Assembly: GCA_051453625.1 (NCBI GenBank)
Contig: JBOZIK010000001.1
Span: forward strand, 76,865,234-76,929,233
Source: Welwitschia mirabilis
Lineage: Eukaryota > Gnetophyta > Gnetopsida > Welwitschiales
Reading direction: 5' to 3'
DNA: 64,000 bases
Position numbers and translations under genes: made by a program. Under the pieces are notes generated by a model that was not told the DNA's origin, made no database searches, and saw only the letters and a list, made by a program, of their open reading frames with translations. Positions 21,960 to 34,146 of this stretch are shown here, one piece after another (positions within the stretch are counted from its first letter, which is position 1; each line of letters starts with the position of its first letter).

Positions 21960-23700
21960 ACTAGTACGTAAAAGAAGAAACTAATTTCATTATTAAGAAG
22001 TAAGGATTTGATCATTAAATGAAAATTGAAATCCTAGGGGTTCTAGAAGTCTTGGTGAGGGAGAAATCTACTAGAACAAATATTAAATGTAGTTACACTA
22101 GCTCATTGCTATCAAACACACTTTGCACACTCTCTAAGATGCAGTTGTAAATGGAGAAGAGATGTTGAAGAATCTTGATTACCCTTTTTCTTTTCCTTTA
22201 TCACATCCTCTTTTGAAGATTTCTTATTAGAAATATTCCCTTTCGACTCATTACCATCTCTAACCACTAACATTGCATTCCATATATCATTTTCCAATAA
22301 TCCTCTCTCCTTTTTAACCAACCTAATCATGGTCAATCTACCTCATTCCTACATTGGAAGTAACCCACTTACTTTCTTATTCTTAATTCTTTATCAACAA
22401 AACATAATAAATTTTTTCAAGTCTAGATCCTTCATTATTCCTTAGATCTAGAAGACCATTTCACTAGTTTTACTAAGGGACTTTACATTTCTTGTTAACT
22501 ATTTCTCCTCTACTATAGAGGGAAATCTTGACTTTGTACCTTCATCTGCATTCCAATTCTATTAGTTTGTAAAATAAACTAATCAAGCTTTTCTTTACTA
22601 GTTTGGAGGATAAATGGATCTAGAGATCTTATACTAATACTTTGTAATCATTTAAAAGGAGCACATAATGATAGTTATGGTATGCAATAACTAGTTTCAC
22701 ATAATCCTTTCATCTTCCAATTCATGGTTGTGTATAAGAATGTTTTATATGGAATGACATGCTTCTTTTTAGAACAAAGGAATAATCTTAACAATTCATA
22801 GGATCTAATAAAGGAGATGATCTCTTTGAAGAAGCTTATGCTAGTAATCTTCTATTATTTAATTCCCATCCATCTGAATTCCTTCATTCTACCACCACCT
22901 AATATCATGTCTTTACCTATAATAAGCCCCTTTAACCCTATTAACTCATGAACTTTATCATCTTCTTAACTCCCAACTTCCATTATGTTCATGGCTCTTC
23001 CATCTTTTTTATCACCTTTATCTACACCTAATTTCTCATCTTCTTATTTCCAAATTACTTGTACTTTATATCTGTTGAATTTCTCAGCTATAGAATGTAT
23101 CCTATACTCAAATGGTTATTTCTTTAGATTAAAGAGTAGAAGGGAGATTGAAGCACTTGGGTACATGTTAAGATTACTCAAGACATGGATCATCCAAAGG
23201 TCTCTCAAGGGAGAAGTCAAAAAAAAGTCAAATGATAAGAAGGGAAGTGATTCCCCAATATAGCATAGGATTTTAAATAGAAATGCATACAGATAGTGAA
23301 TAAAGACTTCAACATGATATCTCTACATGATTATTGTCTTTTCCACTAAATGATGAATTAGTTAGATGAAAAATACCAAGATAATATCCACATTTAGAAA
23401 ATCATAAGGCATCCTAAGACTCTACAATTCCCTCTTTCTATCTTAAAGGCATGTATTACTTTGACATAATAAACTCCCTAAGGGAGGTCAATGTTACCTC
23501 TAGCTTTCATGAAAGTGAGAATGATCATCTATGAAATATATGATAGCTTACCAAATATACATTCATATCAGAAGAGACACAGCTATAAATAGAGAAGCCA
23601 TGGAAGTTAAAGTACATGAGGAAAATAGTAAGAAGCCGAAAGGAAAGTAGATTAATCCAACCAGTATGTTTGTTTTTCCTAGTAAGAATCTGATGCATTC
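21960..23700 (+). other. G1 leader and presumed gag region, no clear domain
   Basis: Lies between the G1 LTR and the protease. By position it should encode gag of the plus-strand gypsy element. Only short, frame-shifted open stretches exist (for example 22,985-23,263) and I could not recognise a capsid or zinc-knuckle motif. A 74-codon minus-strand frame at 22,112-22,336 is probably an accident. Confidence 0.35.
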
Positions 23701-23869
23701 CAATTAGGATGATTCAAATAACCCTCTACTAGCCTCTAAGAATAAAAGGTATTAAACTTGAGGGCCAACAAATGATTTCTCAAAAGTGATAAAAGAAGAA
23801 AAGAACGAGGTCTTCCAATCATATGACATAATATAAGATCTAAAGAAGTGTAAATCCAACTTTTCTATT

Positions 23870-24106
23870 TTGAAATTCCTTCAAATGAGTAAAGAGCAAT
23901 TAATGAATGTAGTAGAATTGGAAGTAAAGATCATCATCTTCACTACTAAGAAAAAGGAACCCCATTTTCTTATTACTTTATGCATGTTTGGAAGGAATTT
24001 CCATAATTTCCTTATCAATTCTAGAGCCTCTTTCAACATTCTCCCCTTTAGGGTAATTAAACAACTAGATGTAACCCTAGAAAATTATAGTAAGTTAGTC
24101 ATTTAA
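23870..24106 (+). pseudogene. G1 gypsy protease relic (unit 1)
   Basis: A 78-codon frame with HFLITLCMFGRNFHNFLIN followed by SRASFNILPFRVIKQLDVTL. It matches the retropepsin pattern of plant gypsy elements, in which an LVDxGASxNIMP block carries the catalytic Asp. Here D-S/T-G-A reads N-S-R-A, so the active site is lost. The homologous block in unit 2 (24,960-25,170) has additional stops. Within unit 1 a 28-bp direct repeat lies just downstream (24,151-24,206). Confidence 0.65.
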
Positions 24107-24150
24107 CTTAACTATACTAATGTCAAAGTCTAAGGCATTATCAAGAATGC

Positions 24151-24206
24151 CAAAGTATAGTTGGCATTAGAACCATGTCAAAGTATAGTTGGCATTAAAA
24201 CCTAGG
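24151..24206 (+). repeat. 28-bp direct repeat
   Basis: CAAAGTATAGTTGGCATTAG plus eight bases occurs twice in tandem (24,151-24,178 and 24,179-24,206) with few changes. The corresponding place in the second 1-kb unit (about 25,205) has it only once, so it arose after the larger duplication or was lost there. Confidence 0.85.
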
Positions 24207-24690
24207 TTCATGAGTGTTACAGATTTTCATGTCATCAACATTACAATTATATATGGTGCTCTACTAAGTTAAAGCAATGCAAGTTTTATTAAGTCATGCA
24301 TATTTTTAGATTACCAACACATGTGGTTACCCTAGAAAGGAGCCCCAAATCAGATTTATATGGAGAGGGAGCCCTACTTGAAATATAATGTTATTACTTT
24401 TAGTAGGAAGAAGATGAATATACAATAATACATTAGAAGCTATGAAATCAAAATTTACCTATATAACATCTATAAGGCAATACTAGAATTTGAAGTAGAT
24501 CAAATCCCTCAAATTTTACATTAATTAAAGAGACCTAGTCTATATTCTTTAATAAAGCTATCAATTCATAAGACAAGTTATGGACATAGTCCTTGAATCC
24601 CTAGTAAGACAACTCATTCAAAAGGCGTTTAAAGTTTAATTTCCACCATTAAATAATACTATTGAGTGTAAGGTCATCATTTAGATCTTC

Positions 24691-25710
24691 TAATTAGGAT
24701 GATTCAAATAGCCCTCCCCTAACCACTAAGGATGAAAGGTATTAAACTTAAGGGTCAACAAAGGATTCCTCTAAAGTGATAGGAGAAGAAAAGAAGGATG
24801 TCTTTCTATCATATGATATGATATAAGATTTATAGAAGTGTAAGTGCAACTTGTCTATTTTGAAATTCCTTCAAATTAGCAAAGAGTAACTAAAGAAGCT
24901 CACGTAGGCCTACATGTCCACCAATGTATAGAAAATATAAGATTCATCCCTATAAATGAATGTAGCAGAATTGGAAGTTGAAGGTTACCATCTTTGCTAT
25001 AAGAAAAACATACTCTCTTTTCTTATTACTTTATGAATGTTTGAAAGAATGTCCATAATTGCCTTAATAATTCTAGAGCTTCTTTCAACATTCTTCCCTT
25101 TAAGGTTATTAAACAAATAGACTTAACCCCAAAGAAGAATAGAAATTTACTCACGTAGATTAACTATACCAATCTCAAAGTTTAGGGAATTATTAAGGAT
25201 GTTAAAGTATAGTTGGCATTAGACCCTAGGGTCATGAGTCTTATAGATTTTTATGTCATCAACATAATAGTTATATATTATGCTCTATTGAGTTAAAGCT
25301 ATGCAACTTTTATCATTGCATACATATTTTCAGATTACTCACACATGTGGTTGCCCTAGAAAAAATCCATCCATCAAATTCATATAGAAAGGAAGCCCTA
25401 CTTGAAATACAATGTTACTACTTATGGTGAGAAGAAAATGAATCTAGAATAATCCATTAGAAACTATGAAATCAAAATTTACCTATATGACATGAACAAG
25501 ACAACATAAAGTCTCAAGTAGATTAAAATCCTTATCCTTTACATTAAGTAAAGAGAGCTAGTCTATATTCTTTGAAGAAGTCCCTAATGCATAAGATAAA
25601 TTATAAGCATAGTCCTTAAATCCCTAGTAGGACATCTTATTCAAAATCCTTTCAAAGTTTAATTTACATCATCAAATTATGATACTAAGTATGAGGTCAT
25701 CATTTAGGCC
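24691..25710 (+). repeat. Tandem duplication in G1, copy 2
   Basis: Second unit, diverged from copy 1 by substitutions and small indels, containing a second decayed protease (about 24,960-25,170). It includes an insertion of about 50 bases near 24,900-24,950 (a CTCACGTAGGCC-containing piece) that copy 1 lacks. It leads straight into the pol region. Confidence 0.85.
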
Positions 25711-26329
25711 TTAAAGTATGTTCTTTTGAAAAAGGTAAGAAAACTTTACATTTTTTAAGATTTTGAAGTTGTGATTAACTAGGTTAAAGGAAACTATCAG
25801 ACATATAACCTCATGCTACATATGTATCAAACTAAACCTCTTAATCTTCTAAAATCAATTTAAGAAGTGGTCTCTTATTTAGATCCCATGAGAAAAGAAT
25901 TTTTTAATATATAAAGTATCAAATTCAGCCCTAAGAGGGGCCTTATTCAATGATCTAGTAGTTGAAGGACTCTAGATTCACATGCTATTAGAGATATTAG
26001 TCTTAGATAACATTGCAAAATTCCAAGTATTTGAAGATAACAACCATATTATTAGATTCATGTGTAATCAAGATAACTTTGAAAAGTAAATGTTGGATGA
26101 GGAAGAATACTTAAGAATTTAGGAACTTCATAAATAATGGTATGCTATAACATGTAATGATAAGATTCTTACAAGTTTCATACAAGTCAATAATTTCTTT
26201 AACTTAGAGTGAGAACTTTCCTTTTCCCCCTGCTGCATAGATGAATAAGTAGAATAGATCAACCTAGGTTATTTTCACAAACCTAAGATCATTAAAATTG
26301 GAAGAGTATGTTTCACTTAGAAAAGTTAA

Positions 26330-27110
26330 TCTATCTCATTACTTTATTAGAACTTTAAATATGTCTTTAAATGGTCTTATAAAGACTTAAGTGGTTTTAA
26401 TCCTTAGATACTTACTTACAACATTTCCTTTCAAGAGAGCACTAAGCCATTTAGATAGAGACAAAGGAGGGTGAACCCCATTCTAAAACTACTAATAAAA
26501 AGAGAAGTTGATAAGCTCTTATAGTTAATTATCATTTATCCTATTAGGTTTATTACATGGACAACTAACCTTTTGCTAGGCAAAAAGAAGAATGTAGACA
26601 TTTACTATGTATAGACATTCATAATTTGAATAGAGCCTCTATCAAAGACAACTAACTCACCCTAATCATTGATGAAATTATAGAGATAATATCAATTGAA
26701 AAAATAATTTCTATTTTAGATGGATTCTTTGGTTATAAATAGATATAGGTAGTCACTCTTGACTGAATCAAAATGTCATTGACTATTAAATTAGGCATCT
26801 ATAACTATAAGATAATGCCTTTGGCTTATTTGATATTAGAGATACATTCCAAAGGATTATGGAGCATACATTGATAAGGCTGATTAGAAAATCTATAGTC
26901 ATATACCTAGATGACATTATAGTCTATTTAGATAAATGAGTTGAACATTTATGGGATCTTAATAAGATGTTTTTACATCTTCTTTTTGTGGATATGTCAC
27001 TCTTATTTGGTCGATGGAGATGCCACTTTATTAAAGGAAAGAAACTTGAACTTGAGAAGATTAAAGTAGATCTCAAAGCTATAAGAGTATGATGTCATCT
27101 CTCACCTATC
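26330..27110 (+). pseudogene. G1 gypsy reverse transcriptase relic
   Basis: Plus-strand RT of a Ty3/gypsy element with several stops. In order: FKWSYKDLSGFNP and KPFRxRQRRVNPILKLLIKR (26,350-26,510), then a YPIRFITWTTNL segment and a decayed KKNGxIRxCVDFRxLN. A QKxPFGLxNAxATFQRxM equivalent near 26,810-26,870 is followed by KSIVIYLDDIIVYLDK with the catalytic YLDD intact (codons 26,904-26,915). After the loop, HLWDLNKMFLHLL and a C-H-F-KxKxLE piece fit the known pattern. 25,711-26,330 carries no clear motif. Confidence 0.8.
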
Positions 27111-27239
27111 AAACTAGTGAAAGGGATGGACCTAGTAAAAGACCTCCAAATAACTTCCATAGAATAAGAAGCTCAACTATATGAGTCTTTTCCTTTTTCT
27201 AATTATCTCTACTACATTTTTAGATTACTCCTAGTGTAA

Positions 27240-27491
27240 GTTCATCTATATTTACCTCATCAGTGGACCCTTTCTAAATAATGGCTTCATATCATTTAGG
27301 AAGGAATTTAGATCCAAAGATTTTAAATTCCTAATAAAGAATGGAGTTCTCTTTCATAATATTTATGGTTATGTTCATCTATGATGTGTTACTCAAGATG
27401 AATCTTAGAATCTACTATAAGAGTTCCATGATAGAATGGATTGAGGCCATACATTTCCTAGATTACTAATAACATATATCATGTGGGTAGG
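27240..27491 (+). pseudogene. G1 integrase, part before the G2 insertion
   Basis: Plus-strand reading shows NGVLFHNIYGYVHLCCV followed by a LLQEFHDRM-like segment. This is the His-His/Cys-Cys zinc-binding start of gypsy integrase (GxLYR, LLxExHxGxxGGH). It is cut after GGGTAGG at 27,491 by the 3' LTR of G2. The reading frame resumes at 38,520. Confidence 0.7.
27487..27491 (+). other. Target-site duplication GTAGG (left)
   Basis: GTAGG directly precedes the left LTR of G2 and is repeated directly after the right LTR at 38,520-38,524. Five bases is the expected size for gypsy insertion. Removing G2 and one copy rejoins the host integrase in frame. Confidence 0.85.
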
Positions 27492-29010
27492 TTTTGTGAT
27501 GTGTATTTATGCATCAAATCATAATATTCTAAAGATAAATATGATTTGCAACATCTGAAAAGCTAATAATATAATTACATACAATATATATGTGCATAGC
27601 GAGATGAACCCAAATGTCATACATCTAGAGAAGACTTCTAAAAGAGAACTTAGAAAATTGATTTTAAAAAGAAAAGAACATATTTTTGAATTTTTCTTTA
27701 TACAAAATGAAATAGAACAATGCAAGGATGAAGATGGAATGCAATGAAATNNNNNNNNNNNNNNNNNNNNNNNNNNNNNNNNNNNNNNNNNNNNNNNNNN
27801 NNNNNNNNNNNNNNNNNNNNNNNNNNNNNNNNNNNNNNNNNNNNNNNNNNNNNNNNNNNNNNNNNNNNNNNNNNNNNNNNNNNNNNNNNNNNNNNNNNNN
27901 NNNNNNNNNNNNNNNNNNNNNNNNNNNNNNNNNNNNNNNNNNNNNNNNNNNNNNNNNNNNNNNNNNNNNNNNNNNNNNNNNNNNNNNNNNNNNNNNNNNN
28001 NNNNNNNNNNNNNNNNNNNNNNNNNNNNNNNNNNNNNNNNNNNNNNNNNNNNNNNNNNNNNNNNNNNNNNNNNNNNNNNNNNNNNNNNNNNNNNNNNNNN
28101 NNNNNNNNNNNNNNNNNNNNNNNNNNNNNNNNNNNNNNNNNNNNNNNNNNTAATGTAAATAATTAATTTAATTTCCAATCTACTATCACTTAGATAGGTC
28201 CTTATAGCCTATATTAACTACAAATTAATGTCACTTTCATTGCAATTAAGATAAATTATAAGGAAAAAAGAGAAAGTATTTGAAAAGAATTTTAATTCAA
28301 TTAATATATTTATTAATAAAATTAAAGTACATCCACTTATAAACAACAACTCCTTAATGAAGGGTCCGCAGTCCAATACTAAATAGTCCTTCTCAAAAGT
28401 AGAATGGATCCCCTTGTCCCTAATAATAATTAATCATCATAAGAATTCAAATTTCAAAAAAGATGTGGAATGAGACCTAATAGGATCTATTTATAGTTTG
28501 GGGTGAATGTTTAAGGATCAATAAGAGGTGTAAATCGAAAAGATGCAATTAAATTTACAATTTCATAACAAATGGATTAATTTTTTAAATAGTTCTATTC
28601 ATCATCTGGTTCTTCGTCTCCATGACATATTGGATGACCACTCCAACCATCAATTACATCTCTACATGCTTTAATCATCTATCCTCTACTGATCATTATA
28701 CTTGATGGGCCATCTAGACGATACAAGAAATAACTACCAAAACATGTCAAATAGCCTTTACTAGTCATTGTCTTGGATGGGTCATCTAGATGATAATATG
28801 GATGACTAGTTTTTCTTACTTGAATTCATGTTTATCATCATCCTTTAGTCCATCATCATAAAAAAATAGTTCCTTGTGTTGGAAATCGATGTATTTTGTG
28901 ACTTGCATGGAATCTTTACATAATTTTCATAAGTCCCTTAAAACCCTATTAATATGTCCTAAAATTATGCTACACAAGTATGTCAAATAGGTTAATTTGG
29001 CTTCAAAACA
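27492..29010 (-). repeat. G2 3' LTR (left)
   Basis: Aligns end to end with 37,370-38,519. It starts TTTTGTGATG where the partner has TGTTGCGATG, and ends CTTCAAAACA. It holds a 400-N gap (27,751-28,150). The partner LTR has only about 45 bases at that place, so the gap is probably much shorter than drawn. Shared blocks include GAAGACTTCTAAAAG and ATCATCCTTTAGTCCATCAT. Confidence 0.9.
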
Positions 29011-30252
29011 TAGCCTTCCATCTAGCATTTGTTAGTTCCTAACAAAGTATGTGAATAACAAGTTGTAAGCCAAATTAACAAAATAAGTAAGAAAAGAAAA
29101 TGAAACTCAAAACATTTATATATCATTAGAATTACATTCTGAATAAAAAATCCCAAATATGTCAAAGCTACTAAAAAGCAAAAGTGAAATAGATATATAC
29201 TACTATAGCTAAAAAATCATCGCATATATTTATGTCAAGTGAAGGCCTAAGTTCTAAGGTGAAAAATTTTAACCAACAAATCATATATGTGTCTACCCCC
29301 TTAACTAAATGTGCAAGTCATCTTAAGTTACATAAACCATGAAAACAGGGGAAAAAAATTGGAATAGATCTGAAAAGTAATCTTATATGTAAATTCAAAG
29401 TAGCCATGGACTATATCCTATCAAAGTAGATTATGGAGCATTAAAAAAGATTATAAAATAGAGAAATAGCTTATGATTATAATGTTAAGTAGTAACTCAG
29501 CTCATGAAAAAGAAATATTATTAAGAAAAGGGTTAAGAGGAAAAGCATAAATGTCATCCTGCTAAAGGATATGAAGGTGGAGGTAAATTTGATTTTATGC
29601 ATAATAGTTAAGTGATGAAAAAGTGTATAAAGTAGACTAGAAAATGATGAAGTCCTAATCATTATATTGGAAAAACTGAGAAAAATAACTTTAAGAAGAT
29701 AAATCAACAAAGTAATATAAGACAAAAAGGAAAATGGACAAGATAGAACATGGAGAATATTATCTATTTGTCATAAAGTCCAACCTAGAAAAACTTCTTG
29801 GTAAAAGTCCAACCTAGAAATGCATGGTTCAATGTAAGACACCATAGAATATCATCCAAAAGGGTAATGATGATGACAATACCACATAATTATTTTGCAA
29901 AGTATCAATTCATGTTTGGATTATTATTTAATTCCTCTTTAGCTATGAAAACCATGGTACTTTGATAAGATATTATCCAATAATTAATATACTCATATTC
30001 TTATAAATTTTATGCCTTAGACTGATGGAATTTTTAAATAAATGAGGTGTTGAATAATACCATTCCTTATGATGAGGGGAGTGCAACAACTACTAAGAGA
30101 ATAAGGACCCATAAGCTAAAGCTAGATCATGACTAACTAATCCTCTAGTGGAGTTTGCATAGCTACCATATCATACTAGTAAAGGTCCCTCTTGAGAAAC
30201 TTTGCCCTGGTATACTTGCAGTAGTACATAAGTGTATAATTGCATAAGGATG

Positions 30253-30315
<63 letters not shown>

Positions 30316-30484
30316 NNNNNNNNNNNNNNNNNNNNNNNNNNNNNNNNNNNNNNNNNNNNNNNNNNNNNNNNNNNNNNNNNNNNNNNNNNNNNNNNNNNNN
30401 NNNNNNNNNNNNNNNNNNNNNNNNNNNNNNNNNNNNNNNNNNNNNNNNNNNNNNNNNNNNNNNNNNNNNNNNNNNNNNNNNNNN

Positions 30485-30554
<70 letters not shown>

Positions 30555-30950
30555 ACTCTCTTTCTCACACTCATTCACGCACTCACTCTCACTCTCACAT
30601 AAATCTTCCCTCTTACTTTTCATATTTTTTCAATTTTTTGTTGACTTAGACACCCATTGTTTAAAACATTGATTAATCATTAGAATGATGAAGTAATAAA
30701 GTATATGGCTTAAAATAAGCATGGGATTAACATGATTGATACTTTACAATAAAATAAACAAAGATATTTATTGTAGATATTAGAATGCCTTAAGATTTTC
30801 TAAATCTAGTCTTTACCACTTAAAAACCCAAAGTAAAGAATTATTTAATCATGGTAATACATATGGAATTCAAACATAAATTAAGTTAAAGATGATCAAG
30901 TAGTATTATAACCTAAACCAAGGAATACGGCTAAGAAAGAATTTTTAGTA
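29011..30950 (-). other. G2 region between integrase and 3' LTR
   Basis: About 1.9 kb with no recognised domain. An 82-codon minus-strand frame at 29,477-29,725 is rich in Leu, Ile and Phe and has no clear family. The TC microsatellite lies here. The stretch may be a 3' untranslated or env-like space. Confidence 0.4.
30253..30560. repeat. (TC)n microsatellite with internal gap
   Basis: Pure CT/TC repeats run from about 30,253 to 30,315, then 169 N to 30,484, then continue to about 30,548 and decay into TCAC-type repeats to 30,600. The gap evidently failed to assemble because of the repeat. Reading frames here (poly Leu-Ser or Arg-Glu) are artefacts. Confidence 0.95.
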
Positions 30951-31330
30951 GATGGCAAAGGGGAGATCCTCCTTTTTGCAAAGGGGATGTTCTAGGTTAA
31001 TTACTTCTATCACGTTCGAGGTATAAGAACAATCATCCAGATATCTATAAAGCTTTAACCTTTATCCATTTACTTTTTGTATTTCTTGACTTTGAAGGTC
31101 AGATATCCCAATAGATCCATTGGAATGTATGTTTCCTAGACGATAAGAACCAATCCATTATGAGGCCAACTTATTATGTAAAAGATGTACTTGAGTATTA
31201 TACAAAAGCATAAATTGACCTAGTTCAAAGAATTTATGGAGAATATTTTTGTCATGGTGAAATTTAACCTAGGCTTTATGGATGAATTCTTTATGGATAG
31301 TACTCATTTTTTCCTCATCAAGGTGTTAAA
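30950..31330 (-). pseudogene. G2 integrase C-terminal domain relic
   Basis: The minus strand shows a FHHDKNILHKFFELGQFMLL segment and, after it, an LASxWxGxF equivalent. These correspond to the HDKxxxxKxFxxGxxVLLYxSxL and LxSRWxGPF blocks of plant gypsy integrase C-termini. A DIxPSKSRNTKSKWIKVKAL piece then matches the KxFKVNGHRLKxF end. Stops are present. Confidence 0.7.
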
Positions 31331-31413
31331 GTTTTACTTAATGATAGTGAATATTCTGATCATGGTTTAAAACATTAATTTTATGAATAGTATGATATGA
31401 TTTATAGCAAACA

Positions 31414-31758
31414 TCAATAAGTAGAATACAATTTTGTCATATACAAGTTCATAAGGTGAAAATCCAAGTGAGTTATGCCAAGTAGTATGATAAGCCCATA
31501 GCACATCATTAAATTTGAGAGACCAATATTTATTATTTTTGGAAATATTTTTTGAAGTAGTTTCTTAATGTCTCTAATAGAATTCTTATCTTGATCATTT
31601 ATTTGAAGATGATAGACATTTTCAATTTGATGTTCAATTCCTATAAAAAGGAGGAGTTTTCTAAGAATCTTATTAATGAAGTAAATACCTTGATTACTAA
31701 TTATTCTTCTAGAAAATCCAAACCTATGAAAGATATTAGATTTTAGAAAGGAACACAT
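31414..31758 (-). pseudogene. G2 integrase catalytic core (C-terminal part)
   Basis: A 114-codon frame with FLKSNIFHRFGFSRRIISNQ, then GIYFINKILRKLL (the catalytic D of SDxGxHF reads N), IENVYHLQINDQDKNSIRDI (YHPQTNGQAEISNREI, with the Glu position decayed) and LIILLGITHLDFHLMNLYMT (the TPIGMSPYxLVYGK motif). This is the Ty3/gypsy integrase DDE core past its first Asp. Two catalytic positions are changed. Confidence 0.8.
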
Positions 31759-32177
31759 GGATTTAGCATCATTGATTTGAGAAGAAATTACTTAAACCCA
31801 TTTCATGACATAGTCTATGACTACTAAGATGTAATTATTATTGAAAAAAGATGGTTTAAGAAGGCCTATAAATTTTATATCCTAATAATTAAAAGATTCT
31901 CATCCAAGGATAGGTTATAATGGCATATCATGAGATTTTTTTATGCTTCCAAATGATTAACATGCATCACCTCTTCTCATAGGATTAAAACAGTCTTTAA
32001 AAAGGGTAGATCAATAGAATCTAGAGTAAAGAATTTTTATTGCAATACTTTAGCCACTAAAGTGTTCCCCACATATTCATCATGATAAAGATTAATGATA
32101 TCTAGATTTTCTCATTTAGTCACACATTCATACATGATTTCAACTTTGCATCTTTACTATGGGATTCATTCCACTTA

Positions 32178-32277
32178 NNNNNNNNNNNNNNNNNNNNNNN
32201 NNNNNNNNNNNNNNNNNNNNNNNNNNNNNNNNNNNNNNNNNNNNNNNNNNNNNNNNNNNNNNNNNNNNNNNNNNNNN
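32178..32277. other. 100-N assembly gap inside G2
   Basis: Gap between integrase start and RNase H of G2. The sequences on either side (32,100-32,177 and 32,325-32,400) are loosely alike (CACACATTCATACATG / GCACACACTTGCACAT, ATGGGATTCATTCCA / ATGGCTTATTCCATTC). The stretch may therefore contain a small duplication or two contig ends from different copies. Confidence 0.6.
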
Positions 32278-32599
32278 GACATCCACACATACCACCATGG
32301 CAAAGGGAAAGAATATCAAGTTGTTTCCACTCTAGCACACACTTGCACATTATTTTATCTTTACATCTTTGGTAGAGGTATGGCTTATTCCATTCATAAT
32401 TCCCTATTCTATGAAGAAAATATTTTCTTTAATTAGAAGTCTAATGTTGGGGGATTTTAAAACTAATAAGAGAGTTTACAATATTAGCATATCAAGAAGT
32501 AAGATTTTGAGAAGATATAGCATTTAAATAATGGATGTTAAATAATCATTCATTAGGAAATAAATCCTCAATAACAAGATTAGAAGAGAAATGTAAAGG

Positions 32600-34100
32600 A
32601 TTCTTCTTGAGAAATTCTTAAAATATGATTAGAAACATGATTATGTCTACCTTCTTTATTTATGATGGTTAAGTTAAATTCTTGCATGAGAAGTATCCAT
32701 CGAATAAGTCTAGAACTTGAATCGTTTTTTGTCTAAGATAGCAAATAGTTGCATGATCAGTGTAGACATTAGTATAAAATATAAGAAGGTAATGTCTTAT
32801 TTTATCAAGGCAGAAAATAATAGCAAGAATTTCTTTTTTGGTGCTGGTATAGTTAAATTAGTTGTCTGAAAGGGTTTTTCTAATATAAGTAATAACTTTG
32901 TATCCCTTTTTATATTTTATATCCTAAAACTCCACCTATCACAATGTTGCTAGCATCACATATTAACTCAAAATCTATAGTTCAATTAAATCCTCCTATA
33001 ATGGGTTTGAAAGAAATTTTTTCCTTGAGATTTTTAAAGGCATTTTCATAATCTTTACTTTAATAAAATGTGGCATCTTTTTCATGAAGAAAATAAAGGG
33101 TTTGAAAATATTGGCATAGTCCTTAATGAATCTTCTATAGAATCTAGCATGGCTAAGAAAGATTTCATTTGTTTGATATTAATTAAAGGAGGGAGATTCT
33201 TAATGATGCTATCTTAGAAGCTAAGAATCCATTCTAATACCGTTACAAGAAATGTCGTTACTAAGTACAATTCCATTCCTTATAATGAAATGACTATTCT
33301 CCCAACTAAGATAAAATCCACTCTCTATACAATGATCAATGCAATTTCTAATCTCTCTATGCTTTGTTCAAAAGAATCACCAAATATAGAAAAATTATTC
33401 ATAAAGATCTTAATAGACTCCTTAATCATGTCTAGAAAATACCATCATGTCTCTTTGAAAGGTTTATAGAGCATTATATAGATCAAAGGGCATTCTTCTA
33501 AAGGAAAAAGTTCTAGAAGGGGAGGTGGAAGGTTGTTTTAGATTGATCTTCATTAGCAATGCATACATGATTGTAACCACTATATCCATTTAGGAAGCAA
33601 TAGTAAGCATGACTTAGATTCCATCAAGAACTTAATTAAGAAAAGGGAAGGGATAATGATCTTTCTTCATTAAATCATTAAGTTTCCTAAAATCAATGCA
33701 TACTTACCACTTTCCTTCCTTTTTGAGTACTATGGTAAGAGGGCTCACTTATTTACTATAAAAAATGTCATAGATGATACTTGCATCCATACGTTTAATG
33801 ATTTTGTCCTTTACTACTTGCTTAATACTAGGGTTAAGTCTTCTTTGAGGTTACCTAATGGGTTTACCATTATCGTTTAAGTAAATTTTATGTTAAATAC
33901 TATGAGAAGGAATAGCACTAAGATCTTTATGATTCCAAGCAAAAGCTTTTATTTTTTAAGTAAGAAGTTGAATCAAGGTTTTTTCTTAGGAAGGGTAAAG
34001 TTAAGAACTAATGATCAATGGATTATTAGGATTTTTGCTTAAGAAAATGTATTTCAAACCATTGGGTAAGTCTTTAAGTTAAAGATCATTTTCATCCTTT
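32600..34100 (-). pseudogene. G2 reverse transcriptase-RNase H relic
   Basis: RNase H end at about 32,650-32,720: RLIRWILLMQEFNLTIINKE, then HNHVSNHILR, matching the RLIRWILLLQEFDLEIxDKKG and NxVADHLSRL blocks. RT at 33,250-33,900: a KDHYPFPFLN segment with CIDYRKLND before it, a QPSTSPSRTFSFRRMPFDLY stretch (FxCPFGTFAYRRMPFGLC) and FQRDMM. The catalytic YVDD region near 33,390-33,410 is decayed to FFYIW-like sequence. Frameshifts are frequent. Confidence 0.75.
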
Positions 34101-34146
34101 ATAACAGTAGAACATCCATTTTGATGTAAAATATTTTCAATGAATC

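Larger units (their letters stand above)
23701..24690 (+). repeat. Tandem duplication in G1, copy 1
   Basis: First unit of a head-to-tail duplication with a period of about 990 bases. Both units begin with AATTAGGATGATTCAAATA and end near a GTAAGGTCATCATTTAGxTC / GTATGAGGTCATCATTTAGG stretch. Many 20-40 base blocks match in order. Unit 1 holds the better preserved protease frame. Confidence 0.85.

Noticed and set aside
27728-28178. Frames of 140-219 codons at the 400-N gap
   Set aside because: Made almost only of undetermined residues.
30171-30672. Four open frames across the TC repeat (poly Leu-Ser and poly Arg-Glu)
   Set aside because: They are translations of a dinucleotide repeat plus 169 N; no gene evidence.
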